Source: Acholeplasmatales bacterium
GTDB taxonomy: Bacteria; Bacillota_I; Bacilli_A; Acholeplasmatales; Anaeroplasmataceae
DNA: 45,494 bases
NCBI GenBank assembly: GCA_016288855.1
Contig: JAEELJ010000038.1
Coordinates: forward strand, 1 to 45,494
Direction: 5' to 3'
A program made the translations under genes and the position numbers. Below the pieces are notes generated by a model. The model did no database searches. It saw only the letters and a list, made by a program, of their open reading frames with translations, and had not been told where the DNA came from. Below, piece after piece: positions 34,670 through 43,263 of the stretch. Each line of letters begins with the position of its first letter. The first letter of the stretch is position 1.

Positions 34670-35110
34670 ATGAAAATTATTTTATTAAAAGATGTTAAAG
34701 GCAAAGGCAAGAAGGATCAAATTGTTGATGTTGCACAAGGTTATGCAAATCATTTAATTGTATCTGGTTCTGCAGCAATTTATAACGATGAAAATACAAA
34801 AAAACTAGAGGAAAGAAAAGCTGATCAAGCTTTACAATTAAAACTAGAAAGAGAAGCAAATTTAGCATTAAAGAGTGAGATTGATTCTAAACAAATATTA
34901 TGCTATATAAAGATTGGCGCAAATGGTAAAACTTTTGGCCAAATTACTAAAACTCAGGTTTGTGAAGAATTTGAAAAGCAAACTGGAATTAAGCTTAATA
35001 AGCAAAAATTAGAAATGAATGATATCCATGGTGTTGGTATAACTGAGGTTAAGGTTAAGCTAGATACTGATATCATTGCAGTATTTAAGGTAAAAACAGA
35101 AGGCAAGTAG
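34670..35110 (+). CDS. rplI: 50S ribosomal protein bL9
   Basis: 146 residues, normal length for the family. N-terminal rRNA-binding domain (MKIILLKDVKGKGKKDQIV, GYANHLIVSGSA), a connecting helix, and the C-terminal domain (TKTQVCEEFEKQTGIKLNKQKLEM). It sits between gdpP and dnaB as in Bacillus. Its sequence parallels the C-terminal part of the gdpP product, so one copy arose by duplication. Ribosome site AAAGGAGC. Confidence 0.95.
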   Translation: MKIILLKDVKGKGKKDQIVDVAQGYANHLIVSGSAAIYNDENTKKLEERKADQALQLKLEREANLALKSEIDSKQILCYIKIGANGKTFGQITKTQVCEEFEKQTGIKLNKQKLEMNDIHGVGITEVKVKLDTDIIAVFKVKTEGK

Positions 35111-35131
35111 CGAAAAAAGGAGGGAACAAAA

Positions 35132-36496
35132 ATGGCAAATAATACAACTAATACTAATGTTAAGATTGTTCCAGCCGATGAAGACGCTGAAATTGCGGTT
35201 TTAGGATGTTGCTTCCTAGAACCTTCAATGATTGCCCCAAAAATCTTAGATGAATTAGCAGTAGAGGATTTTTATAATCAAAAAAATTCAATTGTATTTA
35301 TGGCTATATCAGAATTATATAAAAATGGTATAGCAATTGATGCAACTACTGTTTTGGGTGAACTTGAAAGAAAAAACATGCTTACTCAGGCAGGTGGCTA
35401 TGACTATATTGCATCAATTTATGAGCATAGCTATACAATAGAAAATGTTGAAGTATATATATCTCGTATTTTGGATTCTTCACTTAGAAGAAAAACAATT
35501 GATAAATTAAGAGATTTATCTGAGATTGGTTATGATAGAGAAGTTAATACGTTTGATTATGTTGAAAATGTCGAACGTTCAATTTTTGAAATATCTAATG
35601 CAAGAAAGGGTGGAGCATTAGTTGGTATTTCTGATGTAATTAAGAGTGTAAGTGACTCTATTGCAAAAAGAAGTCAGCAAAGTGCTAATCTAATTGGTCT
35701 TGATACTGGAATTAATTCATTAAATCGTATTACTCAGGGATTTCAGCCTGGACAATTGATTATTCTTGCGGCACGTCCTGCGATGGGTAAGTCTGCGTTT
35801 GCGTTAAATCTTGCACAAAACATTGCTAGATTTAATAAAAAGGGACATGCATCTGTTGCTGTATTTTCACTTGAAATGTCAGCAGAACAGCTTGTTGAAA
35901 GAATGATGGCTTGTGATTCTTCAATTTCACTAGGTAAGCTAAAAACTGGTCAATTTGATAATCAAGAAGCTACACGTTTTGCAACATCATCAGCTAAAAT
36001 CTCAAGATTGAATATTTATTTTGATGATACATCTAACATTAGTGTTGCATCTATTCGTGCAAAATGTCGTTCTTTAAAGAGTAATAATAATCTTGATATG
36101 ATTGTAATTGACTACTTACAGTTAATTGAACCAGATCAGGCATCAGCAAAGCTATCTACTTCTGAACGTGTAACAAAGATTACTCGTGGATTAAAGTTGA
36201 TGGCAAGAGAATTAAATGTACCTGTAATTGCATTATCACAGCTATCACGTGAGGTTGAAAAGCGTGATGACAAAAAGCCTATTATGGCGGACTTAAGAGA
36301 TTCAGGTTCTATCGAACAGGATGCCGATATAGTTATGTTCTTATATCGTGAAGATTATTATTTAAAAAGTGCTTCAACTCGTCAAGGTGAAGCTGATTTG
36401 ATTATTGCAAAGAACCGAAGCGGTTCTACGCATGAAGGTTTACCATTTACATTTATTGGTGAATTACAGAAGTTTATAGAAAAAGCAGAGGATTAA
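35132..36496 (+). CDS. dnaB: Replicative DNA helicase
   Basis: 454 residues; hexameric helicase at the replication fork. The N-terminal domain (EIAVLGCCFLEPSMI) binds primase; the RecA-like domain has Walker A ARPAMGKSAFAL, Walker B MIVIDYLQLI, ALSQLSREVEKR and the arginine finger region DLRDSGSIEQDAD. Ribosome site GGAGGG. Named dnaC in Bacillus. Confidence 0.95.
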   Translation: MANNTTNTNVKIVPADEDAEIAVLGCCFLEPSMIAPKILDELAVEDFYNQKNSIVFMAISELYKNGIAIDATTVLGELERKNMLTQAGGYDYIASIYEHSYTIENVEVYISRILDSSLRRKTIDKLRDLSEIGYDREVNTFDYVENVERSIFEISNARKGGALVGISDVIKSVSDSIAKRSQQSANLIGLDTGINSLNRITQGFQPGQLIILAARPAMGKSAFALNLAQNIARFNKKGHASVAVFSLEMSAEQLVERMMACDSSISLGKLKTGQFDNQEATRFATSSAKISRLNIYFDDTSNISVASIRAKCRSLKSNNNLDMIVIDYLQLIEPDQASAKLSTSERVTKITRGLKLMARELNVPVIALSQLSREVEKRDDKKPIMADLRDSGSIEQDADIVMFLYREDYYLKSASTRQGEADLIIAKNRSGSTHEGLPFTFIGELQKFIEKAED

Positions 36497-36502
36497 TTTA
36501 TT

Positions 36503-37579
36503 ATGACTGATCGTATATTAGTTATGGAAGCCAGATATGATGAAATTAGTAAAGAATTATCATCACCAGAAGTAATGGCTGACTTCAAGAAAATTCAGGA
36601 ATTATCTAAGGAACAAAAGCAATTAGAAGCTCCTGTATTGTTATATCGTGAACAAAAGAAATTATTAGATTCATTAGCTGATTTAAAGGAAATGAGAAAA
36701 TCAGACGATGAAGAAATTAGAATGATGGCTGAAGAGGAATATCAAGAAGCTAATAAGAGAATCGATGAAATTGAAGAAGAGGTTAAGGTTTTATTATTAC
36801 CAAAGGATCCTAACGATGACAAGAACGTAGTTGTTGAAATTAAGGGTGCTGTTGGTGGAGATGAAGCAAACATTTTCGCTGGAGACTTATTTAGAATGTA
36901 TTCAAAATATGCAGATTCTAAGGGTTGGAAGATTACAATCGATGATTCTATGGATGGTGCTGCAGGTGGATATTCTAATATCTCATTTACTATTTCAGGT
37001 GATTCAGTTTATTCATTCATGAAATATGAATCAGGTGGACATAGAGTTCAAAGAATTCCAACTACTGAAGCAAATGGTCGTATTCAAACTTCTATTGCAA
37101 CAGTATTAGTAATGCCTGAGGCTGAAGAAGATGATTTTGAAATCGATGAAAAGGATTTAAAGATTGATACATTCTGTTCTTCAGGTCCAGGAGGACAAGG
37201 TGTTAATACAACATATTCAGCAGTACGTGTTACATATATCCCAACTGGTGATTTCGTAGCATGTCAGATTGCGAGATCTCAACATGAAAATAAGGCAACA
37301 GCTATTTCATTATTAAGAACTCGTCTAAAGAATAGACGTGATCAAGAAAAAGCTGAAAAGGAAGGCTCTGTAAGACAAAACCTTGTAGGTAGTGGTGAAA
37401 GAAGCGAAAAGATTCGTACATATAACTATCCACAAAACCGTGTTACTGATCATAGAATTGGTTTAACAATTAATAGATTAGATGCAATCATTGAAGGTAA
37501 GTTAGATTTAGTTATTCAGCCTTTAATTGATGAAGATCAAAAGAGAAAATTAGAAAACCAAGATGCAATTCGTTTATAA
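36503..37579 (+). CDS. prfA: Peptide chain release factor 1
   Basis: 358 residues; terminates translation at UAA and UAG. The recognition tripeptide reads PTT in HRVQRIPTTEANGRI (PxT type, hence RF1, not the SPF of RF2). The hydrolysis motif is SSGPGGQGVNTT with GGQ intact. Lies 6 bp after dnaB; prmC does not follow it. Confidence 0.95.
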   Translation: MTDRILVMEARYDEISKELSSPEVMADFKKIQELSKEQKQLEAPVLLYREQKKLLDSLADLKEMRKSDDEEIRMMAEEEYQEANKRIDEIEEEVKVLLLPKDPNDDKNVVVEIKGAVGGDEANIFAGDLFRMYSKYADSKGWKITIDDSMDGAAGGYSNISFTISGDSVYSFMKYESGGHRVQRIPTTEANGRIQTSIATVLVMPEAEEDDFEIDEKDLKIDTFCSSGPGGQGVNTTYSAVRVTYIPTGDFVACQIARSQHENKATAISLLRTRLKNRRDQEKAEKEGSVRQNLVGSGERSEKIRTYNYPQNRVTDHRIGLTINRLDAIIEGKLDLVIQPLIDEDQKRKLENQDAIRL

Positions 37580-37614
37580 TTTAAACTAGATTTTAAAGAT
37601 AGGGGGAGATGCAT

Positions 37615-37815
37615 TTGTATAATAATGTCCATAAATTAAGAAAAAATTTACATATGACTCAAGAAGATTTAGCAAAGGCTGTTGGTGTAACAAGACAAAC
37701 TATTATATCTATTGAGCAGGGAAAGTATATTGCATCTCTACCATTAGCTTTAAAAATTGCTAAGGTATTTAATACCCCTGTTGAAGAAATTTTTGAGTTG
37801 GGGGAGGAAGACTAA
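37615..37815 (+). CDS. XRE-family HTH regulator
   Basis: 66 residues, one helix-turn-helix (TQEDLAKAVGVTRQTIISIEQGKY) typical of small Cro/YozG-type regulators. A TTG at 37615 is the likely start: AGGGGGAG lies six bases before it, whereas the in-frame ATG at 37609 directly abuts that site. It overlaps the next gene by one base (TAATG). Regulators of this size are commonly paired with a small membrane protein, as here. Confidence 0.82.
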   Translation: MYNNVHKLRKNLHMTQEDLAKAVGVTRQTIISIEQGKYIASLPLALKIAKVFNTPVEEIFELGEED

Positions 37816-38294
37816 TGAACGAGAATACTGTTAAAGAGTTAAGAGAGCAAGTGAAAATTAAATTAATCATAATGAGTATTTCATTAATAGTACCCATTAG
37901 TGTATTAGTTGTATTATATGTTCTTAATAATACAATATTACAAGGTTCTGTATTTGTTGAAAAATCTATGTTTGGTTCAATGCCATGGGTACCTGGTGTA
38001 GTTGGAGCATTATTTATTATTTATCTTTTAACTAAAATTTTTACATATATTAGAATACTTAAGGATGATGAATACGCAAGTACTATTGCGATTGTAAAAA
38101 ATGATGAAAGAAATAGATTTATTAGCGCAACTGCTAATAATATGGCATCAAAGATTTTTATCTATGTTATGGCAGTAATAACATTAGTAACTGCATTCTT
38201 TTATACAGAATTATTTTTAGGTTCATTAATTACCTTAGTATTATTTATAATTATTAAAATATTTGTATGGATTGTTTATATAAATAAATACTAA
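37815..38294 (+). CDS. Small membrane protein paired with the XRE regulator
   Basis: 159 residues with four hydrophobic segments in two pairs (about 15-40, 58-80, 112-130, 135-155). Between the pairs is KNDERNRFISATANNMASK, the DERN-type motif seen in DUF2178-like proteins that accompany XRE regulators. Molecular role unknown; the pair may form a sensor-regulator unit. Family placement is tentative. Confidence 0.65.
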   Translation: MNENTVKELREQVKIKLIIMSISLIVPISVLVVLYVLNNTILQGSVFVEKSMFGSMPWVPGVVGALFIIYLLTKIFTYIRILKDDEYASTIAIVKNDERNRFISATANNMASKIFIYVMAVITLVTAFFYTELFLGSLITLVLFIIIKIFVWIVYINKY

Positions 38295-38301
38295 AAAGAG
38301 G

Positions 38302-38351
38302 AGGGATATCATGAAAAAACTATTTTTTGTTTTAATGCTCATGATATCCCT
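38302..38351 (+). repeat. 13-bp perfect inverted repeat around the apbE start codon
   Basis: AGGGATATCATGA (38302-38314) and TCATGATATCCCT (38339-38351) with a 24-base loop. The left arm holds part of the ribosome site and the ATG (38311); the right arm is followed by TTTT. In RNA it would hide the start or act as an attenuator. Confidence 0.75.
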
Positions 38352-39345
38352 TTTATTTATTTCTTCATGTAGTGTTGTTAAGATTTATAATGATTCTTTT
38401 ATTGCATTAGGAACTGTTATAGATTTAACTATTTATGATAATGATGATGCTCTAAAGCATTATAAGGAAGTTTTAAATATAATGCGTAATATTACTAAAG
38501 CTTCATCAGCATATAAGCAATATGCAGATTCTAGTGTTTCTATATATGCTTTAAACGAAAATAAAGTAGTTTTAAATGATAATAAATACTTTGATATTTT
38601 AAAGGAATTATTAAATTATTCAATAGAAATTAAAAATACTACAAATGGATATTTTAATCCATTAATTGGTAGTATTTCTTTTAAATGGAAGGATATTATT
38701 GAAGAATATAATAAAACTAATGATAGTAGTGTTATAAACTTTTCTTCTAATGAAATAAATAATTATTTATCTAAAATTAATAATTCAGAATTAGTAATAA
38801 CTGAAGATTATATAGAATTAAAAGGGAATGCTTTAATAGATTTAGGTGCAATAGCTAAAGGCTATGCAACTAAAAAGGCTATAGAATATTTAGATAATGC
38901 AAGCTGTAATAAATATATATTAAATGCTGGTAAATCAAATATAGCATTTGGTACTAAGCCTAAAAAAGAATTTAATATTATGCTTACTGATTATGATACT
39001 AAGGATAATAAAATTACAAATATTGGTAATATAGTAGGTAATAATATGACTATTACAACATCAGCAATGGGTGAGCAAAGCTTTTATTATGATGGTAATT
39101 ATTATCATCATATAATATCACCTATTGACGGATATCCTAAATCATATTACACAACAGTTAGCATTTTTAATTTAGATCCTATGCTTTCTGATGCATATGC
39201 AACTGCAATTTTTTCAATGGATATAGATGAAGCAAAAGCTTTTATTGAAGAAAATGATTTAGAAACTATATTATATTCAAATATAGGAAATAAAGGCTAT
39301 ATTTATAAAAGTATTAAGGTGGGTGATTATTTTCATGAAAATTAA
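38311..39345 (+). CDS. apbE: ApbE-like FAD:protein FMN transferase lipoprotein
   Basis: 344 residues; attaches FMN to Ser/Thr of exported flavoproteins. Lipoprotein signal ISSC (C20). The motif ALIDLGAIAKGYA matches DLGGIAKGYA with one Gly to Ala; the SAMGEQSFYYDGNYYHHIISP block matches the TSGxYERYF...HHIIDP region, with the usual SG changed to SA; the metal-binding SDAYATAIF is intact. These changes may affect activity. The ribosome site and start are buried in an inverted repeat (38302-38351). Overlaps the next gene. Confidence 0.85.
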   Translation: MKKLFFVLMLMISLLFISSCSVVKIYNDSFIALGTVIDLTIYDNDDALKHYKEVLNIMRNITKASSAYKQYADSSVSIYALNENKVVLNDNKYFDILKELLNYSIEIKNTTNGYFNPLIGSISFKWKDIIEEYNKTNDSSVINFSSNEINNYLSKINNSELVITEDYIELKGNALIDLGAIAKGYATKKAIEYLDNASCNKYILNAGKSNIAFGTKPKKEFNIMLTDYDTKDNKITNIGNIVGNNMTITTSAMGEQSFYYDGNYYHHIISPIDGYPKSYYTTVSIFNLDPMLSDAYATAIFSMDIDEAKAFIEENDLETILYSNIGNKGYIYKSIKVGDYFHEN

Positions 39346-39673
39346 AAGAGATCTTATCTTAATAGGTATATTAATAAGTATTTCGTTAGTGTTTTTAGTT
39401 ATTTGGTTTGTTAATAATAATGATATTGGTAATTATGCAGTAATAACACATAATGATGAAGAGGTAGTAAGATTGCCACTAAACACTGATACTGAATATG
39501 AAATATTAGGTGATATATCTTTAATGCATATACATATTAAGGATGGATATGTTTATGTTCATGATTCAGGATGTAGCAATCAAATATGTGCTAACACGAA
39601 AAAAACTAATAAGAAGGGTGCTATTATAGCATGTATTCCTAATGGTGTTATCATCAAGGTGATTAAGGTATGA
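39335..39673 (+). CDS. NusG domain II-containing membrane protein (EetA-like)
   Basis: 112 residues: one N-terminal TM (about 7-27) and an extracytoplasmic NusG-II domain with HIHIKDGYVYVHDSGCSNQICAN and AIIACIPNGVIIKV, including two conserved Cys. The ATG at 39335 is preferred to a GTG at 39323; both overlap the apbE end. The stop overlaps the next start. Its pairing with ApbE and a Gx transporter recalls EetA/EetB of the extracellular electron transfer loci of Listeria and relatives; that parallel is inference. Confidence 0.78.
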   Translation: MKIKRDLILIGILISISLVFLVIWFVNNNDIGNYAVITHNDEEVVRLPLNTDTEYEILGDISLMHIHIKDGYVYVHDSGCSNQICANTKKTNKKGAIIACIPNGVIIKVIKV

Positions 39674-40197
39674 ATAAGGTAAAGAGATTAGTTTTAATTG
39701 CAATGCTTTTGGCTATGGCTATTGTTTTAAGTTATGTTGAATCATTTATTCCTTTATTCGTTCCTGGAGTAAAGCTTGGATTAGCTAATGTAATAATTTT
39801 AATTATGTTATATGAATTTAAGTTTTATGAAGCATTAATTGTTGATTTATTAAGAATATTATTAGTAAGTATTATTATAGGTTCTTTCTTAAATCCAGTA
39901 TTTTATATGTCACTTAGTGGAGGAATAGTATCATATATAGTAATGCTTATATTTACTAGAATTAAGGTATTTAGTCCTATTGGAACATCAGTACTTGGTG
40001 CGTTAGGTCATGCGTTTGGTCAGGTTGTTGTTGCATCAATATTGATGTCTACTGATTTAGTTTTCTATTATTTACCATTTATTGCGATTTTATCAATATT
40101 AACTGGTATATTATCTGGAGTTATAACTAGAATATATTTAAAAAGAAGTCCAACTAAAGAGATAATAAATAGTAGTAATAATGAATTTTTGGAGTAA
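39670..40197 (+). CDS. Gx transporter family membrane protein (EetB-like)
   Basis: 175 residues with about five TM segments; LFVPGVKLGLANVIIL and GHAFGQVVVASILM are typical of the Gx transporter family, sometimes labelled heptaprenyl diphosphate synthase component I, and it looks like an ECF-type S component. Overlaps the NusG-II gene by four bases (ATGA). Substrate unknown; a flavin or quinone-precursor role would fit the apbE neighbour. Confidence 0.8.
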   Translation: MNKVKRLVLIAMLLAMAIVLSYVESFIPLFVPGVKLGLANVIILIMLYEFKFYEALIVDLLRILLVSIIIGSFLNPVFYMSLSGGIVSYIVMLIFTRIKVFSPIGTSVLGALGHAFGQVVVASILMSTDLVFYYLPFIAILSILTGILSGVITRIYLKRSPTKEIINSSNNEFLE

Positions 40198-40216
40198 TTT
40201 ATATAAAGAATTATAA

Positions 40217-40268
40217 TTTACTTTTATCTTAAATAGTGTATAATAAAAACGATAACTATTTATAGTTA
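40217..40268 (+). promoter_or_regulatory. glnA promoter and palindrome
   Basis: TTTACT (40217-40222), 16 bp, TATAAT (40239-40244). TAACTAT-TT-ATAGTTA at 40253-40268 is a perfect 16-bp palindrome near the start point. It does not match the GlnR consensus TGTNAN7TNACA. Confidence 0.55.
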
Positions 40269-40291
40269 ATTTCTAGAGAGGTTTAGTGATT

Positions 40292-41653
40292 ATGAGTAAT
40301 TATACTAAAGACGATATTCGTCGCATTTGTAAAGAAGAAAATATCCGTTACATCAGAATGATGTTTACAGATATGGATGGCATTTTAAAGAATGTTGAAA
40401 TCCCTGTTGAACGTTTAGAGGATGCACTTGATAACAAGATTATGTTTGATGGTTCATCAATTGAAGGTTTTGCAAGAGTTTATGAAGCAGATATGTATTT
40501 ACATCCGGATTTAAATACATTCTTAATATTATCATGGGAAGATTCAAGCTATGGTAAGGCTGCTAGATTTATTTGTGATATTTATAAGCCAGGTGAAAAT
40601 GGTGGTGAGCACATTCCATTTGAAGGAGATCCACGTGGTGTATTAAAGAGAAATGTTGAATATATGAAGTCTTTAGGATACTATGCATTTAATGCAGGTG
40701 TTGAACCTGAATTTTTCTTATTTAAGTTAGATGCACAAGGTAAGCCTTCACTAGAATTTAATGATGAAGGATTCTATTTCGATTTAGCTCCAATTGATTC
40801 AGCTGTAGACTGCAGACGTGATATCGTATTAGAATTACAAAAGATTGGCTTCCAGGTTGAAGCTTCTCACCATGAAGCAGCACCAGGACAGCATGAAATT
40901 GATTTTAAGTATGACACAGCTGTTGAAGCATGTGATAATGTACAAACATTTAAGCTAGTTGTTAAGAATGTTGCAAGACGTCATGGTCTTCATGCAACAT
41001 TTATGCCAAAGCCAGTTGCTGGTATCAATGGTTCAGGTATGCATGTAAACTGTTCATTAATGACAAAGGATGGAAAGAATGCATTCTATGATCCAACTAC
41101 TCCAAATATGCTAAGCCAAGTTGCATTAGACTGGATTGATGGTATTTTAACACATGCAAAGGGATTTGCTTTCTTAACAAATCCAACTGTAAACTCTTAT
41201 AAGAGAATTGTTCCTGGCTTTGAAGCTCCATGCTATATTTCATGGTCAGACTCAAACCGTTCAACTATGATTCGTATTCCAGCTGCTAGAGGTATGGCTA
41301 CACGTACTGAGGTTAGATCAGTAGACGTATCTGCAAACCCATATCTTGCAATTTCAGCAATCCTACGTGCTGGTCTTGCTGGTCTTACACATGAAAAGGA
41401 TATTAAGCATTTCGCACCAGTATATGATGATTTATATACTATGAGCGATGCTGATCGTAAAAAGAAGAGGATTGATTCTTTACCTGCTAACTTACATGAG
41501 GCTATGCAGGAATTCTTAAAGGATGATTTAATGAAGGAAGCTGTTGGCATTAATGTAACAGAAAAGCTTGTTGAATCAAAGAAAAAAGAATGGGATAACT
41601 TTAGAAGAGCAGTTACAGATTGGGAAATTACTCATTATATTAATAAATATTAA
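40292..41653 (+). CDS. glnA: Glutamine synthetase, type I
   Basis: 453 residues; ATP-dependent amidation of glutamate. DMDGILKNVEIP, FDGSSIEGFARVYEADMYL, AGVEPEFFLF, the catalytic loop SHHEAAPGQHEIDFKYD, GSGMHVN, NPTVNSYKR and RIPAARG are intact. The length fits GSI-alpha; no adenylylation Tyr segment NLYDLP is seen, so it is likely feedback-regulated. Start at ATG 40292 (GAGAGG upstream). The palindrome at 40253-40268 may regulate it. Confidence 0.95.
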   Translation: MSNYTKDDIRRICKEENIRYIRMMFTDMDGILKNVEIPVERLEDALDNKIMFDGSSIEGFARVYEADMYLHPDLNTFLILSWEDSSYGKAARFICDIYKPGENGGEHIPFEGDPRGVLKRNVEYMKSLGYYAFNAGVEPEFFLFKLDAQGKPSLEFNDEGFYFDLAPIDSAVDCRRDIVLELQKIGFQVEASHHEAAPGQHEIDFKYDTAVEACDNVQTFKLVVKNVARRHGLHATFMPKPVAGINGSGMHVNCSLMTKDGKNAFYDPTTPNMLSQVALDWIDGILTHAKGFAFLTNPTVNSYKRIVPGFEAPCYISWSDSNRSTMIRIPAARGMATRTEVRSVDVSANPYLAISAILRAGLAGLTHEKDIKHFAPVYDDLYTMSDADRKKKRIDSLPANLHEAMQEFLKDDLMKEAVGINVTEKLVESKKKEWDNFRRAVTDWEITHYINKY

Positions 41654-41660
41654 AAATATT

Positions 41661-41688
41661 GCCAAGGTTTGTACCTTGGCATTTTATT
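41661..41688 (+). terminator. Rho-independent terminator of glnA
   Basis: GCCAAGG (41661-41667), loop TTTGTA, CCTTGGC (41674-41680), then ATTTTATTT. Confidence 0.85.
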
Positions 41689-41822
41689 TGTTTAAAATAA
41701 TATTTTTGATATGATTTCGAATATAATTTGTACATTTTATCATAAATTCGATAAAAATTCAATATTGTTTAAGAATTGTAAAATAATAAAACAAGAAAAT
41801 AATAAAAATTAAATAAAAGGTA

Positions 41823-41851
41823 TTGATTTAATAATCTATAAGGTATATAAT
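41823..41851 (+). promoter_or_regulatory. Promoter of the serine operon
   Basis: TTGATT (41823-41828), 17 bp, TATAAT (41846-41851). The A+T-rich stretch 41690-41820 before it shows no other clear signal. Confidence 0.7.
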
Positions 41852-41856
41852 TAAAG

Positions 41857-42082
41857 AAATTTTTAAATAGCCAATAAAGAGACTATAGAAGGATTAATTA
41901 ATCCAAGAGAGTAAACGTTTGGTGAAAGTTTACATTAATTACCTTTGAATCTACCTCTTTGGTGAATCTAATCAATTCCGGTTGATTACCGTTAAAGAAT
42001 CATGAGTGAGGTTGCCTAATTAGGGTGGTACCGCGGATTAATAAATTCGTCCCTTTTCCAGTAGTGGAGAAGGGATTTTTTT
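41857..42082 (+). promoter_or_regulatory. T-box leader, serine (UCU specifier)
   Basis: Stem I has AGAGAGT and GTTTGGTGAAAG (about 41904-41931), then the specifier TCT at 41950-41952 in GAATCTACC. The T-box AGGGTGGTACCGCGG is at 42022-42036. The terminator is TCCCTTTTCCA (42050-42060) with TGGAGAAGGGA (42065-42075, one G-U) and T to 42082. Uncharged tRNA-Ser should switch on serC onward; UCU is a Ser codon and agrees with the genes. Confidence 0.92.
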
Positions 42083-42167
42083 ATTCCCTAGAAAAGGTAA
42101 GGTCTTGGATTATTTAAAGATTTAATAATAGTATTAATATAAGAAAGAAAAGAGGAAATAAGAGATT

Positions 42168-43262
42168 ATGAGTAGAGTATTTAATTTCTCAGCTGGTCCA
42201 GCTGTTTTACCAGAGGAAGTTTTAAAAGAAGCAGCAGCAGAAATGTTAGATTATGAAGGTTCAGGCATGTCTGTAATGGAAATGTCTCATAGATCTAAAC
42301 CATTCCAGAAAATATTAGATGAAGCAACTCAGGATTTAAGAGATTTAATGAATATTCCTGATAATTATAAGGTTATATTTGTTCAAGGTGGTGCAACTCA
42401 GCAATTCGCAGCTGTACCAATGAACTTACAAACTAAGGGTGGAAATGCCGTTTATGTTGATTCAGGTAATTTCGCTCATAAGGCATTTGAAGAAGCACAA
42501 ATTTTCTATGGGGAAAATGCAATTGTTGGTGCATCTTCAAAGGAAGACAATTATACATATATTCCAGATGTAGATAATCTTCCTATCAATGATAAAACAG
42601 ATTATGTTTATATTTGTGAAAATAATACAATATTTGGTACAACTTTCCATAAGCTACCTAATACACAAGGTAAGCCACTTGTATCTGACCAATCATCAAT
42701 GTTCTTATCAAGACCAGTTGATGTAACTAAGTATGGTGTTATTTATGCAGGTGTTCAAAAGAACGTTGGTCCAGCTGGATTAGTTATTTTAATTATTCGT
42801 GAGGATTTAGTTAAGTCAGAATTTGTAAATCCAACTGCAACTATGCTTAAGTGGAAGACACAGGTTTCAAAGGATTCTTTATATAATACACCAAACTGCT
42901 GGTCTATTTATATCTGTGGTAAGGTATTTAAATGGTTAAAGAAGAATGGTGGTCTTAAGGCTATGGAAGAAAGAAATGAAGCTAAGGCCAAGGTATTATA
43001 TGATTACTTAGATCAATCTAAGTTATTCAAGAATACAGTAAGAAAAGATTCTCGTTCTATTATGAACGTTTGCTTCCGTACAGGTGATGAAGAATTAGAT
43101 GCTGAATTCATTAAGGGAGCTCAAGCACATAATATTGCATCAATTAAGGGTCATAGATTAGTTGGTGGTATGCGTGCTTCAATTTATAATGCTATGCCAA
43201 TTGAAGGTGTTAAGGCATTAGTTGAATATATGAAGGAATTTGAAAAGGAGCATTTAAAGTAA
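42168..43262 (+). CDS. serC: Phosphoserine aminotransferase
   Basis: 364 residues; converts 3-phosphohydroxypyruvate to phosphoserine using glutamate. FNFSAGPAVLPEEVL, MEMSHRS, QGGATQQFAA, SDQSSMFLSRP, the PLP Lys in GVQKNVGPAG, and the C-terminal GHRLVGGMRASIYNA are intact. Preceded by the serine T-box leader; one base separates it from serA. Confidence 0.95.
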   Translation: MSRVFNFSAGPAVLPEEVLKEAAAEMLDYEGSGMSVMEMSHRSKPFQKILDEATQDLRDLMNIPDNYKVIFVQGGATQQFAAVPMNLQTKGGNAVYVDSGNFAHKAFEEAQIFYGENAIVGASSKEDNYTYIPDVDNLPINDKTDYVYICENNTIFGTTFHKLPNTQGKPLVSDQSSMFLSRPVDVTKYGVIYAGVQKNVGPAGLVILIIREDLVKSEFVNPTATMLKWKTQVSKDSLYNTPNCWSIYICGKVFKWLKKNGGLKAMEERNEAKAKVLYDYLDQSKLFKNTVRKDSRSIMNVCFRTGDEELDAEFIKGAQAHNIASIKGHRLVGGMRASIYNAMPIEGVKALVEYMKEFEKEHLK

Positions 43263-43263
43263 G

